Source: Nocardia alba NBRC 108234 (GTDB lineage Bacteria; Actinomycetota; Actinomycetes; Mycobacteriales; Mycobacteriaceae). From it: a stretch of DNA of 64,000 nt. The translations under genes and the position numbers were made by a program. Below are positions 33,612 through 42,591 of the stretch, one piece after another (the stretch's first letter is position 1; each line of letters begins with the position of its first letter). The notes beneath the pieces are model-generated. The model saw only the letters and a program-made list of their open reading frames with translations, did no database searches and was not told the origin of the DNA. The stretch covers positions 62,001 to 126,000 of the forward strand of contig NZ_BDAX01000004.1 in assembly GCF_001612665.1 (NCBI RefSeq), read 5' to 3'.

Positions 33612-34727
33612 ATGCTTCAGATGCTGTCGGTCGGCGCCGTACTCGGGCTGTTCCATTGGCTGCTGTATCGGCGGCTGGCGGTCGCCACCGGCCTGAACCT
33701 CGCGTGTCGCCGGATCGCCGGAGGTATCCTCGTGGCGCTGTGGGCTTGCGCCGTCACCGCGGTCGGGGCGGGAAACGTCTACTCGCCGCGCCCGATTCGG
33801 CCGGTCGTGTGGATCGGCGAGGTCTGGACCGCGGTGCTGTTCTATCTGGCGCTCGGGCTCATCGTCATCGGGCTGATGCTGGCGGTGGCGCGGCTGACGA
33901 AATACTCGGGGCGGCGCGTATTGCTGCAAGTCTCGTCCGCGGGGTTGGTGGTCGCGGCGCTGGGCACAGTGGCCTACGGCGTAATGGAGGCCGACCGGTT
34001 GCGGGTCGTCGAGACCGACCTCACGCTGGCGGGACTGCCACAGTCCTTCGACGGACTCCGGGTGGCGGTCGTCGCCGATATCCATGTGGGGGCAGCACGC
34101 GGTGCGGAGTTCTCACAGCGGGTGGTCGACCTGGTCAACGAGCAACAACCCGATGTCATCGTGCTGCCGGGTGACCTCCTCGACGGTTCGGTCGAATTCG
34201 TCGGGCCCGATATCGATCCGATCGCCGGCCTGCGCGCGAAGTACGGAAAGTTCGTGGTCGCGGGCAATCACGAGGGCTATGTGAATCGCCCCGACAACTG
34301 GCTCGACTACTACGAGAGCCTTGGCATGACCACTTTGCGCAACAGTCACCAGCCGCTGACCATCGGTGACGCGACCATCGACATCGCCGGCGTGTACGAC
34401 TTCGCCGCCGACGACCCGAGCCCCGATGTGCAAGCGGCCCTTGGCGGTCAGGATGCGGGCAGGTTCACGATCCTGCTCGCGCACCAACCCTTGCAGGGCG
34501 CCGACGCCAGTGAACGTGGCGTCGATCTGCAACTGTCCGGCCACACCCATGGCGGCCAGATGTGGCCACTGATGTACCCGGTGAAGTGGATCAACGGGAC
34601 CGTCTCCGGAGTCAGCCACGTCGGCGAGATGCCGATGTACACCACCCGCGGCATCGGCGCGTGGGGGCCGCCGGTCCGCGTCGGCGCACCGCCCGAGATC
34701 AGCATCGTGACGCTGCGAACGAAGTAG
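33612..34727 (+). CDS. Membrane-anchored metallophosphoesterase
   Basis: 371 residues. Four hydrophobic segments in residues 1-125 precede a calcineurin-like phosphoesterase domain with its metal ligands in order: 'VADIHVG', 'LPGDLLDGS', 'AGNHEGY', 'LLAHQP' and 'SGHTHGGQMWPL'. The layout is that of YkuE/YaeI-type enzymes acting at the membrane surface, some on lipid-linked substrates. Substrate unknown. Confidence 0.88.
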   Translation: MLQMLSVGAVLGLFHWLLYRRLAVATGLNLACRRIAGGILVALWACAVTAVGAGNVYSPRPIRPVVWIGEVWTAVLFYLALGLIVIGLMLAVARLTKYSGRRVLLQVSSAGLVVAALGTVAYGVMEADRLRVVETDLTLAGLPQSFDGLRVAVVADIHVGAARGAEFSQRVVDLVNEQQPDVIVLPGDLLDGSVEFVGPDIDPIAGLRAKYGKFVVAGNHEGYVNRPDNWLDYYESLGMTTLRNSHQPLTIGDATIDIAGVYDFAADDPSPDVQAALGGQDAGRFTILLAHQPLQGADASERGVDLQLSGHTHGGQMWPLMYPVKWINGTVSGVSHVGEMPMYTTRGIGAWGPPVRVGAPPEISIVTLRTK

Positions 34728-34780
34728 CGACCCGGCCCAGCCGGGGAACACCGCGCCCGGCCGCCGAGTTACCATCCGAT

Positions 34781-35065
34781 ATGACCACCAGGCTCGAGCA
34801 CAACGTCGACGACACCCGCTACGAGATCTACCACGACGACGTCCTCGCGGGCTACGCCGACTACGCCGAACGCGAAGACCCCAAGGTCCGCGACTTCCAC
34901 CACACCATGACCTTCCCCGAATTCCGAGGCCGCGGCGTGGCAGCCGAAGTCGTGAAATACGGCCTCGACGACTCCCGAGACCACGGCTACCAGATCATCC
35001 CCACCTGCTGGTACGTAGAGAAGTACATCGCCGAAAACCCCGAATACGCCGACCTCGTCCCGTAA
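34781..35065 (+). CDS. Small GNAT N-acetyltransferase (YidJ/YjdJ type)
   Basis: 94 residues, a minimal GNAT fold of the kind usually about 90-100 residues long. The acetyl-CoA-binding segment is 'FRGRGVAAEVVKYGLDDSR', preceded by 'DFHHTMTFPEF', and 'IIPTCWYVEKYIAENPEYADL' ends the protein. The frame extends upstream, but the ATG at 34781 starts the conserved part and follows a TACCAT -10 at 34770-34775. The substrate is unknown; relatives act on small amines. Confidence 0.8.
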   Translation: MTTRLEHNVDDTRYEIYHDDVLAGYADYAEREDPKVRDFHHTMTFPEFRGRGVAAEVVKYGLDDSRDHGYQIIPTCWYVEKYIAENPEYADLVP

Positions 35066-35188
35066 TTCGGCACGCTCGTCGAGTTTGCGCGAGTCGCTCG
35101 GGCCCCACAAAGCAATCGACCGGGCGCTCCGACCGCCCACCAGGAACAGCCTGGGTAGGCGATGTGGAACACCCGGTCGGTGCGGGAA

Positions 35189-36349
35189 TCAGCCCTTGAG
35201 CAGGTTGCGGGCCATCACCAGGCGCTGGATCTGGTTGGTGCCCTCGTAGATCTGGGTGATCTTGGCGTCGCGCATCATTCGCTCGACCGGGAAGTCGGTG
35301 GTGTAGCCGGCGCCGCCGAAGAGTTGGACGGCGTTGGTGGTGACCTCCATGGCCACGTCCGAGGCGAAGCACTTGGCGGCGGCGGAGATGAAGCCGAGGT
35401 TCTTCTCGCCGCGCTCGGCGCGGGCGGCCGAGGTGTAGACCATCAGGCGGGCGGCCTCGATCTTCATGGCCATGTCGGCCAGCATGAACTCGGTGTTCTG
35501 GAAGCTGGCGATGGTCTTGCCGAACTGCTTGCGATCCTTGGTGTAGGCGATCGCGGCGTCGAGCGCGCCCTGGGCCAGGCCGACGGCCTGCGCGCCGATG
35601 GTCGGGCGGGTGTGGTCGAGGGTCTGCAGCGCGGTCTTGAAACCGGTGCCGGGCTCGCCGACGATGCGATCGCCGGGGATGCGGCAGTTCTCGAAATACA
35701 GCTCGGCGGTGGGCGAACCCTTGATACCGAGCTTGTGCTCGAGCGGGCCGACCACGAAGCCCTCGTCGTCCTTGTGGACCAGGAACGAGGAGATGCCGTT
35801 GGCGCCCTTGTCGGCGTCGGTCACGGCCATCACGGTGTACCAGGAAGACTTGCCGCCGTTGGTGATCCAGCACTTGGAGCCGTTGAGGATCCAGTCGTCG
35901 CCATCGGCCTTGGCGCGGGTGCGCATGGCGGCGGCGTCGGAACCGGCCTCACGCTCGGACAGCGCGTAGGAGGCCATCTCGCCGTTGACGATGTCGGCCA
36001 GAACCTTGGTCTTGAGCTCTTCGGAGCCGTTGAGGATCAGGCCCATGGTGCCGAGCTTGTTCACGGCGGGAATCAGCGAGGACGAGCCACAGACGCGGGC
36101 GACTTCCTCGATCACGATACAGGTGGCGACCGAGTCGGCGCCCTGGCCGCCGTAGGCCTCCGGCACGTGCACGGCGTTGAAGCCGGCGGCGTTCAGCGCG
36201 GTGAGCGCCTCCTCCGGGAAGCGAGCGTTGCCGTCGACGTCCTTGGCATACGGCGCGATTTCCTTCTCCGCGAGGCCGCGAATGGCGCCACGCAGCTCGT
36301 CGTGGAAGTCCTCGAGCTTGAACAGATCGAAATCGGGGTTACCAGCCAT
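35189..36349 (-). CDS. fadE25: Acyl-CoA dehydrogenase (FadE25-like)
   Basis: 386 residues, full length for the family. It has 'YALSEREAGSDAAAMRT' and 'WITNGGKSSWYTVMA' (FAD and substrate contacts) and a C-terminal 'QLFGGAGYTTDFPVERMMRD' with 'IYEGTNQIQRLVMAR', the signature containing the catalytic glutamate. It oxidises acyl-CoA in beta-oxidation or branched-chain degradation. The ATG at 36349 has AGGAG about 10 nt upstream and gives the FadE25 N-terminus. Its position beside purE/purK matches M. tuberculosis Rv3274c. Two related palindromes lie 60-150 bp upstream. Confidence 0.9.
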   Translation of the reverse strand: MAGNPDFDLFKLEDFHDELRGAIRGLAEKEIAPYAKDVDGNARFPEEALTALNAAGFNAVHVPEAYGGQGADSVATCIVIEEVARVCGSSSLIPAVNKLGTMGLILNGSEELKTKVLADIVNGEMASYALSEREAGSDAAAMRTRAKADGDDWILNGSKCWITNGGKSSWYTVMAVTDADKGANGISSFLVHKDDEGFVVGPLEHKLGIKGSPTAELYFENCRIPGDRIVGEPGTGFKTALQTLDHTRPTIGAQAVGLAQGALDAAIAYTKDRKQFGKTIASFQNTEFMLADMAMKIEAARLMVYTSAARAERGEKNLGFISAAAKCFASDVAMEVTTNAVQLFGGAGYTTDFPVERMMRDAKITQIYEGTNQIQRLVMARNLLKG

Positions 36350-36409
36350 CGGGGGCACACTCCTGGTCGTGGTCGTGATCGCTGCGATGATGCTCACAGC
36401 GCGTGTGGC

Positions 36410-36428
36410 GTCGGCACGCAGTGCCAAC
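36410..36428. promoter_or_regulatory. Candidate TetR operator, copy 1
   Basis: Imperfect palindrome with core GGCAC-GCA-GTGCC at 36413-36425, 61 bp upstream of the fadE25 start. A second copy lies at 36478-36496. A TetR gene begins upstream on the same strand. Confidence 0.5.
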
Positions 36429-36477
36429 CTACCGAGGATTATACGCGCGCCACTCTATCGCCACATGCGGATATACG

Positions 36478-36496
36478 GGTGGCACTCAGTGTCACC
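36478..36496. promoter_or_regulatory. Candidate TetR operator, copy 2
   Basis: 19-bp palindrome, arms GGTGGCACT and AGTGTCACC (8 of 9 pairs), sharing the GGCACnCAGTGnC core of copy 1. It lies 68 bp further from fadE25 and 28 bp past the TetR stop codon. Confidence 0.5.
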
Positions 36497-36523
36497 ACCG
36501 AAGCGTTGCGACTCCGGTGGCGT

Positions 36524-37183
36524 TCACAGGTTACCGAGGCGGGCGGTGAGTAGATCGGCCACCTTGCGTGGCGGCATGTCGCGCGGGAACACGGCCAGCA
36601 CCAGCTCCTCCTGCTCGGTCGGCGCCCGCCTGCCACGCGGGATCATGGCCAGCTCGGTGCGCAGATCGGCCAGGGCCGCGCCCGATTCCCCGCGCACCAT
36701 CCGCCGCAGCAGATAGTTGTGCGTGGCGGTGACGGCGGCCGTGTACTGCACCCGGGCCAGGTCCGGGACCTCCGGCAACCGGCCGCGCAGGAACTCGGTG
36801 AACAGGCGCTCGTACCGGAACACCGTGACGATCTCGCGCTCACGCAACGCGGGCACCCGCCGCACCACCTGATACCGCCGCACCGCGATGTCACGCCACT
36901 GCGTGAACCGCTCGAACACCCCGATCACGGCCTCGCACACCGCTTCCCACGGATCCCCCTCGACCCCTTCGAGAAATTCCTGCGCCGAGGCCAACTGGAA
37001 CTCGTGATCAGCGAAGATCACATCCTCTTTGGACCGGAACTGCCGAAAGAACGTGCGCCGCGAGATCCCCGCCGCCACCGCGATCTCATCCACCGTCGTC
37101 GCCTCGTACCCCCGCTCGGCGAACAATCGCAACGCCTGATCAACCACCGTGAGCCGAAACTGCGCCGCGTCATCGTGTGCCAC
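36524..37183 (-). CDS. TetR/AcrR-family regulator upstream of fadE25
   Basis: 219 residues. The N-terminal helix-turn-helix 'EIAVAAGISRRTFFRQFRSK' is typical, and the remainder is a helical ligand domain. GTG start. It lies directly upstream of fadE25 and on the same strand; the 174-bp gap contains two related palindromes, which makes fadE25 its likely target. Effector unknown, possibly an acyl-CoA by analogy with other fatty-acid TetR proteins. Confidence 0.85.
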   Translation of the reverse strand: MAHDDAAQFRLTVVDQALRLFAERGYEATTVDEIAVAAGISRRTFFRQFRSKEDVIFADHEFQLASAQEFLEGVEGDPWEAVCEAVIGVFERFTQWRDIAVRRYQVVRRVPALREREIVTVFRYERLFTEFLRGRLPEVPDLARVQYTAAVTATHNYLLRRMVRGESGAALADLRTELAMIPRGRRAPTEQEELVLAVFPRDMPPRKVADLLTARLGNL

Positions 37184-37218
37184 GGGGCTATACCGTAGTC
37201 ACTGACCCGCGGCACGAA

Positions 37219-37800
37219 TCAAGCAGGCGATTCCGGCGGCTCGGCGAAGGCCCCGATCAGCCCGGTCATCCCCGCGACGACCTGGTCGGGGGACCCGCCG
37301 CCGGCCAATCGGCGCAGTTGCAGGCCGACCAATGTCGCGACCGCCAGTGGCGCCACCGACTCGGCGTCGCCCACCCCGAGCGCACGCAGTATCGATACGG
37401 CGAGGCGATCGTAGGTGTCGAAGAATTCCGTGGTCGCGGAATGCAGGGCCGGGCGTCGGGCCGCTTGGACGAAGAGCTCGAACCACGCGACGTGGTCACC
37501 CCCGAAACCGGTGTCGGTGACGATGGCACCGAGCATCTCCCCGGCCTGCGCGAGGTCGATCTCACCGTTGGCGGCCCGGTCGGCGAGCTGGGTGAACTTC
37601 ACGGTTTCCGCGGCGACGAAGGCGGCCATGCCCGCTTCGACCAGGTCGCTCTGGGTGGCGAAGTGGTAGGTGAGCGTTCCCAGCGAGATGCCCGCCTCGG
37701 CGGCGATCCGCCGATTGGTCACCGCCGCCGCGCCGTCCGCGCCCATGATCCGCACGACGGCCTGGACGATGCGTTCCCGAGCGGGCTCCACTTGTGACAT
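37219..37800 (-). CDS. TetR-family regulator divergent from hydrolase gene
   Basis: 193 residues with an N-terminal helix-turn-helix 'RRIAAEAGISLGTLTYHFA' and helical ligand domain. The frame is open upstream across the promoter, but the ATG at 37800 starts the normal 'MSQVEPARERIVQAVV'. It is divergent from the alpha/beta hydrolase at 37885, with a perfect 20-bp palindrome between them. The obvious model is a local repressor of itself and the hydrolase. Confidence 0.87.
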   Translation of the reverse strand: MSQVEPARERIVQAVVRIMGADGAAAVTNRRIAAEAGISLGTLTYHFATQSDLVEAGMAAFVAAETVKFTQLADRAANGEIDLAQAGEMLGAIVTDTGFGGDHVAWFELFVQAARRPALHSATTEFFDTYDRLAVSILRALGVGDAESVAPLAVATLVGLQLRRLAGGGSPDQVVAGMTGLIGAFAEPPESPA

Positions 37801-37843
37801 GGGTCTCACTTCCCTCGGCGGCGCGGGCCGCGTTATCGTTGAT

Positions 37844-37863
37844 TCGTTCGTTCGAACGAACGA
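37844..37863. promoter_or_regulatory. Perfect 20-bp palindrome, likely TetR operator
   Basis: TCGTTCGTTC followed directly by its reverse complement, with no mismatch, in the 84-bp gap between the divergent TetR and hydrolase genes and 21 bp before the hydrolase start. Position and symmetry fit a repressor dimer site. Confidence 0.75.
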
Positions 37864-37884
37864 TACCAAGGATCGGAGCCCCCG

Positions 37885-38823
37885 GTGGCCACAGCCGTCC
37901 AGCCCACCCCCTTTCGCCAGATGCGATTCCGGGATCTTCCCGCCGAACCCGCTCGCCCCCATTCTTTCTTCCAGCTTCCGGCGGTAGATCTGCCGATGGA
38001 CTCGGCCCGGTACGGCCGGGTCCGAATTCGATACCGCAGCACCGGAACCGGACCGCCGCTGTTGCTCGTCCACGGCCTGATGACCGCGTCCTACTCGTGG
38101 CGATATGTGCTGGGCGCACTCGGCGCGCATTTTCGTGTGGTGGCGGTCGACCTGCCGGGTTGTGGTCGCAGCGAAGCACCCGATGGTGCGACGTTTCGAT
38201 CCGCCGAGATCGCCGAATGGCTGGGCGAATTCCAGCGCGCGCTCGGCATCGAAGGTTGTGCGGCGGTGGGCAATTCGCTCGGGGGATTACCCGTTCTCCA
38301 TCGCGCGCTTGCCGACGCCGATGCGTTCCGAAAGGTGGTGATCCTGCATTCGCCGCTGTTGCCGGAATTCAAGCATCGCGCCCTCGCCGCCGCATTGGCG
38401 GTGCCCGGCGTCGCGGCCGGGCTCGCGGCATATGTGCGACGACGGCCGTTCCGATGGGCGCACCACCGCACGCACTATTTCGACGAAACGGTGAAATCGC
38501 TGGAAGAGGCGGGCGAATACGGATCCGCGCTGGCGAGCGTCGCGGGCTCGCGCGCCTTCGTGCGGCACCTGCGGGACGGTCTTCGCCCCGCCGATCTGAC
38601 CGCGCTCGCGGCCACCCTCGCTGATCTCGACAGCTTCCCGGTGCCGCTGCTCGCCGTCTACGGCACCGAACCCGACCCGATCGTGTCCCCCCGGGTCGCC
38701 GATACACTCGCCGCCCACCTGCCGTCCGCGCGGATGGCACGCGTCGACCGAACCTCCCATTTCGTCCAGGTCGACCGTCCCGACGCGGTCATCGACGCCA
38801 TCGTCGATTTCCTGCACCCATGA
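37885..38823 (+). CDS. Alpha/beta hydrolase
   Basis: 312 residues. It has the oxyanion segment 'LLLVHGLMTASYSW', nucleophile elbow GNSLGG (S131), 'VYGTEPDPIVSP' supplying a candidate acid and 'SHFVQVDRP' with the catalytic histidine. GTG start with GGAG 6 nt upstream. Probably an esterase or related hydrolase; substrate unknown. Likely repressed by the divergent TetR regulator through the palindrome at 37844-37863. Confidence 0.85.
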   Translation: MATAVQPTPFRQMRFRDLPAEPARPHSFFQLPAVDLPMDSARYGRVRIRYRSTGTGPPLLLVHGLMTASYSWRYVLGALGAHFRVVAVDLPGCGRSEAPDGATFRSAEIAEWLGEFQRALGIEGCAAVGNSLGGLPVLHRALADADAFRKVVILHSPLLPEFKHRALAAALAVPGVAAGLAAYVRRRPFRWAHHRTHYFDETVKSLEEAGEYGSALASVAGSRAFVRHLRDGLRPADLTALAATLADLDSFPVPLLAVYGTEPDPIVSPRVADTLAAHLPSARMARVDRTSHFVQVDRPDAVIDAIVDFLHP

Positions 38824-38917
38824 AAGTGCAGGGTTTCGCGCCGGGGTGCCGACATCCTGCGGGAGTTCCTGGACTGAGTCCCCGCGGCGACCTATCGCGC
38901 CTTCTGGCCGGTCTGAT

Positions 38918-39427
38918 TCAGTTGCCGAGCAGTTTGTCGCGCAGGGCTTCGTCCTTGGCGAGGACCATTTTCTCGAGGTCGGCCTGGAACTGTTCCATGC
39001 GGGTGCGCAGGGACTCGTCGGAGGCACCGAGGATGCGGGCCGCCAGCAGGCCCGCGTTGCGGGCGCCGCCGATGGAGACGGTGGCCACCGGGACGCCCGC
39101 GGGCATTTGGACGATGGAGAGCAGGGAGTCCATGCCGTCGAGGTATTTCAGGGGGACGGGGACGCCGATGACGGGCAGGGGGGTGGCCGAGGCGACCATG
39201 CCGGGCAGGTGGGCGGCGCCGCCCGCGCCAGCGATGATCACCTTCAGGCCGCGGCCCGCGGCTTCACGGGCGTAGTCGAGCATGCGCTGGGGAGTGCGGT
39301 GGGCGGAGACGACGCCGACTTCGAAGCGGATGCCGAATTCGGCGAGCGCCTCGGCGGCCGCTTCCATGGTCGGCCAGTCGGAGTCGCTGCCCATGATCAG
39401 GCCGACCTGGGGTCCATTGGTGCTCAC
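38918..39427 (-). CDS. purE: N5-carboxyaminoimidazole ribonucleotide mutase
   Basis: 169 residues, class I PurE. It shows '[13 protein letters not shown]', '[11 protein letters not shown]' with the catalytic histidine, and '[14 protein letters not shown]'. It converts N5-CAIR to CAIR in purine synthesis. GTG start with AAGGAA 7 nt upstream. It lies 43 bp after purK on the same strand, the usual purK-purE order. Confidence 0.96.
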   Translation of the reverse strand: MSTNGPQVGLIMGSDSDWPTMEAAAEALAEFGIRFEVGVVSAHRTPQRMLDYAREAAGRGLKVIIAGAGGAAHLPGMVASATPLPVIGVPVPLKYLDGMDSLLSIVQMPAGVPVATVSIGGARNAGLLAARILGASDESLRTRMEQFQADLEKMVLAKDEALRDKLLGN

Positions 39428-39470
39428 GTGGGTTCCTTAAGTGGTCGAAAGCGTTGTGGTCGAAGCGGTT

Positions 39471-40676
39471 TCACGCGCCGTGCGGGTCCCAGCCGTCGGT
39501 CCAGACGGCGTGCGACATCCAGTGCGCCGCCCGCTCGGCCTTTTCCCTGACCTCGGTGGTGTCCTCGCCGAGGATGTTGATGTGCCCGATCTTGCGGTCG
39601 GGGCGTTCGCCTTTGCCGTAGAGGTGCACCTTGGCATCGGGCAGGCGGGCGAACAGGTGGTGCAGGCGTTCGTCCATCGCCATCTCCGGGGCCTGCGCGG
39701 CACCGAGGATGTTCGCCATCACCGTCACCGGGGCGAGCGGCGTCGTATCACCGAGCGGGTAGTCCAGGACCGCGCGCAGGTGCTGCTCGAACTGGCCGGT
39801 GCGGGCGCCGTCCATGCCCCAGTGACCCGAGTTGTGCGGGCGCATCGCGAGCTCGTTCACCAGGAGTTCGCCGTCGTGGGTCTCGAACAGCTCGACCGCC
39901 ATGACACCCACCACCCCGAGGCCGGCGGCGAGCTCGAGCGCCATGGTCTCGGCGCGCGCGGCGAGGTCCTCGTCCAGGTCCTGGGCGGGGGCGATCACCA
40001 CGGCACACTGACCGTTGCGCTGCACGGTCTCCACGACCGGCCAGGTCGCGGCCTGCCCGAACGGCGAACGCGCGACCATCGCCGACAGCTCGCGCCGCAA
40101 CGAGACCTTCGACTCGGCCAGCAACTGCACACCGTGCGCGAGCTGGTCGGTGACCAACCGGGTGGCCTCGGCCGCGTCGGCGGGCATCCACACCCCGCGA
40201 CCGTCGTACCCGCCGCGCACGGCCTTCAGCACGAACGGCCAGCCGTGCTCGTCCCCGAAGGCGACGGCGTCGGCGACCGCGTTCACCTCGACGAACGCCG
40301 GAACCGGCAGGCCGAGCGCGGACAGCTTCGTGCGCATGGCCAGTTTGTCCTGGGCGAAGATCAGCGCCCGCGGCGGCGGCGCCACATTCACGCCCTCGGC
40401 GACCAGTACCTCGAGGTGCTCGGTCGGCACGTGTTCGTGGTCGAAGGTCAGCGCGTGCGAACCGCGCGCGGCCTCGCGCAGCGCGGACAGATTGTCGTGG
40501 CTGCCGAGTACGACGTCGGGGGTGACCTGAGCGGCGGGGTCGTCGGGCCGCTCGGCGAGCACCCGTAGACGCTGGCCCAAGGCCACCGCGGCCTGGTGCG
40601 TCATGCGCGCGAGTTGGCCCCCACCGACCATCGTGACGGTGGGCATGGCTGACGGATCGAATGAACGTGCACTCAC
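39471..40676 (-). CDS. purK: N5-carboxyaminoimidazole ribonucleotide synthase
   Basis: About 401 residues, ATP-grasp fold. It has 'MVGGGQLARMTHQAAVALG' at the N-terminus and 'FVLKAVRGGYDGRGVWM' and 'ELFETHDGELLVNELAMRPH' in the ATP-grasp domain. It carboxylates AIR with bicarbonate and ATP, upstream of PurE. Start uncertain: GTG 40676 is chosen because mycobacterial PurK has a short N-terminal extension, but ATG 40646 is possible; neither has a ribosome site. Divergent from the gtrA-like gene. Confidence 0.94.
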   Translation of the reverse strand: MSARSFDPSAMPTVTMVGGGQLARMTHQAAVALGQRLRVLAERPDDPAAQVTPDVVLGSHDNLSALREAARGSHALTFDHEHVPTEHLEVLVAEGVNVAPPPRALIFAQDKLAMRTKLSALGLPVPAFVEVNAVADAVAFGDEHGWPFVLKAVRGGYDGRGVWMPADAAEATRLVTDQLAHGVQLLAESKVSLRRELSAMVARSPFGQAATWPVVETVQRNGQCAVVIAPAQDLDEDLAARAETMALELAAGLGVVGVMAVELFETHDGELLVNELAMRPHNSGHWGMDGARTGQFEQHLRAVLDYPLGDTTPLAPVTVMANILGAAQAPEMAMDERLHHLFARLPDAKVHLYGKGERPDRKIGHINILGEDTTEVREKAERAAHWMSHAVWTDGWDPHGA

Positions 40677-40719
40677 GTCGTGCAATGTTGTCACGTCGAA
40701 TGCGAATGTTTGCGACCGG

Positions 40720-40725
40720 TACACT
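40720..40725 (+). promoter_or_regulatory. -10 element of the leaderless gtrA-like gene
   Basis: TACACT (TAnnnT) 8 nt before the GTG at 40734; no ribosome site is present, so transcription probably starts at or just before the start codon. Confidence 0.5.
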
Positions 40726-40733
40726 CAGAACTC

Positions 40734-41276
40734 GTGTCAATCGTCGACGACGTGGTCAGCGTCCTTCCCCCGCGCGTGCGCGAAACCGCGATCAAGCACA
40801 ATGAGCTGATCAAATTCGCCCTCGTCGGCGCTACGACGTTCGTGATCGACAGCGGCCTGTACTACTTCCTGAAATGGACGATTCTCGCGGACAAGCCATT
40901 GACCGCGAAGATCATCTCGGGCGTGGTGGCGGTGATCGCCTCCTACGTCCTGAACCGGGAATGGTCGTTCAAGAATCGCGGCGGTCGGGACAAGCACCAC
41001 GAAGCACTGCTGTTCTTCGCGGTGAGCGGGATCGGGGTGATCCTGGCCAATATTCCGCTGTGGATCTCGATCTACGGGCTCGACCTCCGTGAACCCCATG
41101 TGAGTTTCATGGTCGCGAACGTGGCCGATTTCTTCAGCGCGTTCATCATCGGCAATCTGCTACAGATGGCCTTCCGCTTCTGGGCGATGCGGCGCTGGGT
41201 GTTCCCCGACGAGATCGACGACATCGTCGCCCAGCTAGAGGACCTGATCGAAGAGGAGCCCCTCGGCCAGTCCTGA
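40734..41276 (+). CDS. GtrA-family membrane protein 2 (Rv3277-like)
   Basis: 180 residues, four helices. Family segments are 'IKFALVGATTFVIDSGLYYF', 'VIASYVLNREWSFKNRGG' and 'FRFWAMRRWVFP', with an acidic C-terminal tail. It is thought to act in polyprenyl-phosphate-sugar export for cell-envelope polysaccharide. Its place next to purK matches Rv3277 in M. tuberculosis. The GTG at 40734 gives a natural N-terminus. Only 1 bp separates its stop from that of the convergent kinase gene. Confidence 0.85.
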   Translation: MSIVDDVVSVLPPRVRETAIKHNELIKFALVGATTFVIDSGLYYFLKWTILADKPLTAKIISGVVAVIASYVLNREWSFKNRGGRDKHHEALLFFAVSGIGVILANIPLWISIYGLDLREPHVSFMVANVADFFSAFIIGNLLQMAFRFWAMRRWVFPDEIDDIVAQLEDLIEEEPLGQS

Positions 41277-41277
41277 G

Positions 41278-42585
41278 TCAGCGCGGCTCGGTCAGCGTCG
41301 CGTTCTGGGGGCGGTTGAGCTTGGAACCGAGGAACACCGCGAACAGGGCCGGGCGCCGACGCTGCAACTCGAGCCGGCCGCCGTCGGCCTCGACGAGCGC
41401 GCGGGCCAGCGCGAGACCGACACCGGTCGACCCGCCCGCGGAGAATCCACGATCGAAGATGTGCGGCGCGAGTTCGTCGCGCACACCCTCACCCTCGTCG
41501 GACACCTCCACGCAGATCAGCGGATCCCGTGAGCTCATGGTCGGGACCGTGCGCACCGAGATCGTGCAGGTACCGCCCCCGTGCATCAGGGCATTGTCGA
41601 CCAGCACCGCGACGGCCTCGCGCAGCCGCGAACCGGTGATCGGGGCCTGCAGGGACTCGTCACCGAGCAGGAGTAGTTCGCGCCCGGTCTCGTGGAAGGG
41701 GTGGGTCCACTCGGTGGCGACACCGCGCAGTTCGGCCATCACCGGCACCGGATCACGGTCGGTGGCGTCTTCGTCGCGGGAGGTGCGGACCAGGTCGTCG
41801 ATGGCGTCGGTGAGCCGGTCGACCTGTGCCATCGCCTCCTCGGCCTCGTGCACCACCTCGGGGTCGGCATGGGTGGACAGCTCGTCCAGACGTAAGCGAA
41901 CGGCAGTCAGCCGGCTGCGTAGCTGGTGGGAGACATCGGCCACCAGCGCGTGCTCGCGTTGCAGGCGGCCCGCGATCTCGACGGTCGCCGAATCGAGCAC
42001 ATCGGAGACCCGGTCCAGTTCGGCGATGCCGTGGCGGCGCGGATCGGGCCGGAAGTCGCCCATCGCCAGCCGGGCCGCCCTGGCGGCCACATCGCGCAGC
42101 GGGTCGGCGACACGGCGCGCGGTCACCACCGCGACCGAGAACGCCGCGCCCAGCGAAGCGAGCACGGCCAGCGCTACCGCGGCCACCGCCTGCTCCTGCC
42201 GGGAATGCATCGGTCCGGCGGGCACCTCGAGCCGCAACGACCCGGAGGTGCCCATCGACAGCGATTCGACCAGCGGATCCGTCACCTGCGCGACGCCGAT
42301 ATCGGTGCGCGCGGCGTTGTCGAGCGGAGTCGGGTAGACGATGGTGAGTTTGCCGCCCTCCGGCACCAGCGCGCTCATGGCGCGCACGTCGAGCCCGTCG
42401 TGGACGGTCCCGTCGACGCGCTCCTGGGCGATCACCTCCGACGAGATCCGATCGAGGCGGCTCTGCAGATCATTGCGGGTGATGTCCTCGACCCACAGCC
42501 ACGCGGTGTAGATCAGCGGCACGCCGAGCACCACCGTGGTGATGGTCAGCACGGTCAGGATCGAACGCAGGATGCGACGGCGCAT
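41278..42585 (-). CDS. Two-component sensor histidine kinase
   Basis: 435 residues. Helix 1 (about 12-32), an extracytoplasmic sensor of roughly 100 residues and helix 2 (about 133-155) are followed by a HAMP segment and the phospho-accepting histidine H220 in 'VADVSHQLRSRLTAVRL'. The ATPase domain has 'LREAVAVLVDNALMHGGG' (N-box), 'EVSDEGEGV' and 'GGSTGVGLALARALVEADGG'. It lies 6 bp after the response regulator gene. The signal is unknown. Confidence 0.92.
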   Translation of the reverse strand: MRRRILRSILTVLTITTVVLGVPLIYTAWLWVEDITRNDLQSRLDRISSEVIAQERVDGTVHDGLDVRAMSALVPEGGKLTIVYPTPLDNAARTDIGVAQVTDPLVESLSMGTSGSLRLEVPAGPMHSRQEQAVAAVALAVLASLGAAFSVAVVTARRVADPLRDVAARAARLAMGDFRPDPRRHGIAELDRVSDVLDSATVEIAGRLQREHALVADVSHQLRSRLTAVRLRLDELSTHADPEVVHEAEEAMAQVDRLTDAIDDLVRTSRDEDATDRDPVPVMAELRGVATEWTHPFHETGRELLLLGDESLQAPITGSRLREAVAVLVDNALMHGGGTCTISVRTVPTMSSRDPLICVEVSDEGEGVRDELAPHIFDRGFSAGGSTGVGLALARALVEADGGRLELQRRRPALFAVFLGSKLNRPQNATLTEPR

Positions 42586-42591
42586 TGCCGG

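Noticed and set aside
38824..38917. Possible terminator between the hydrolase and purE genes.
   Set aside because: Only a 5-bp repeat (GGACT/AGTCC) is visible; too short to support a call.
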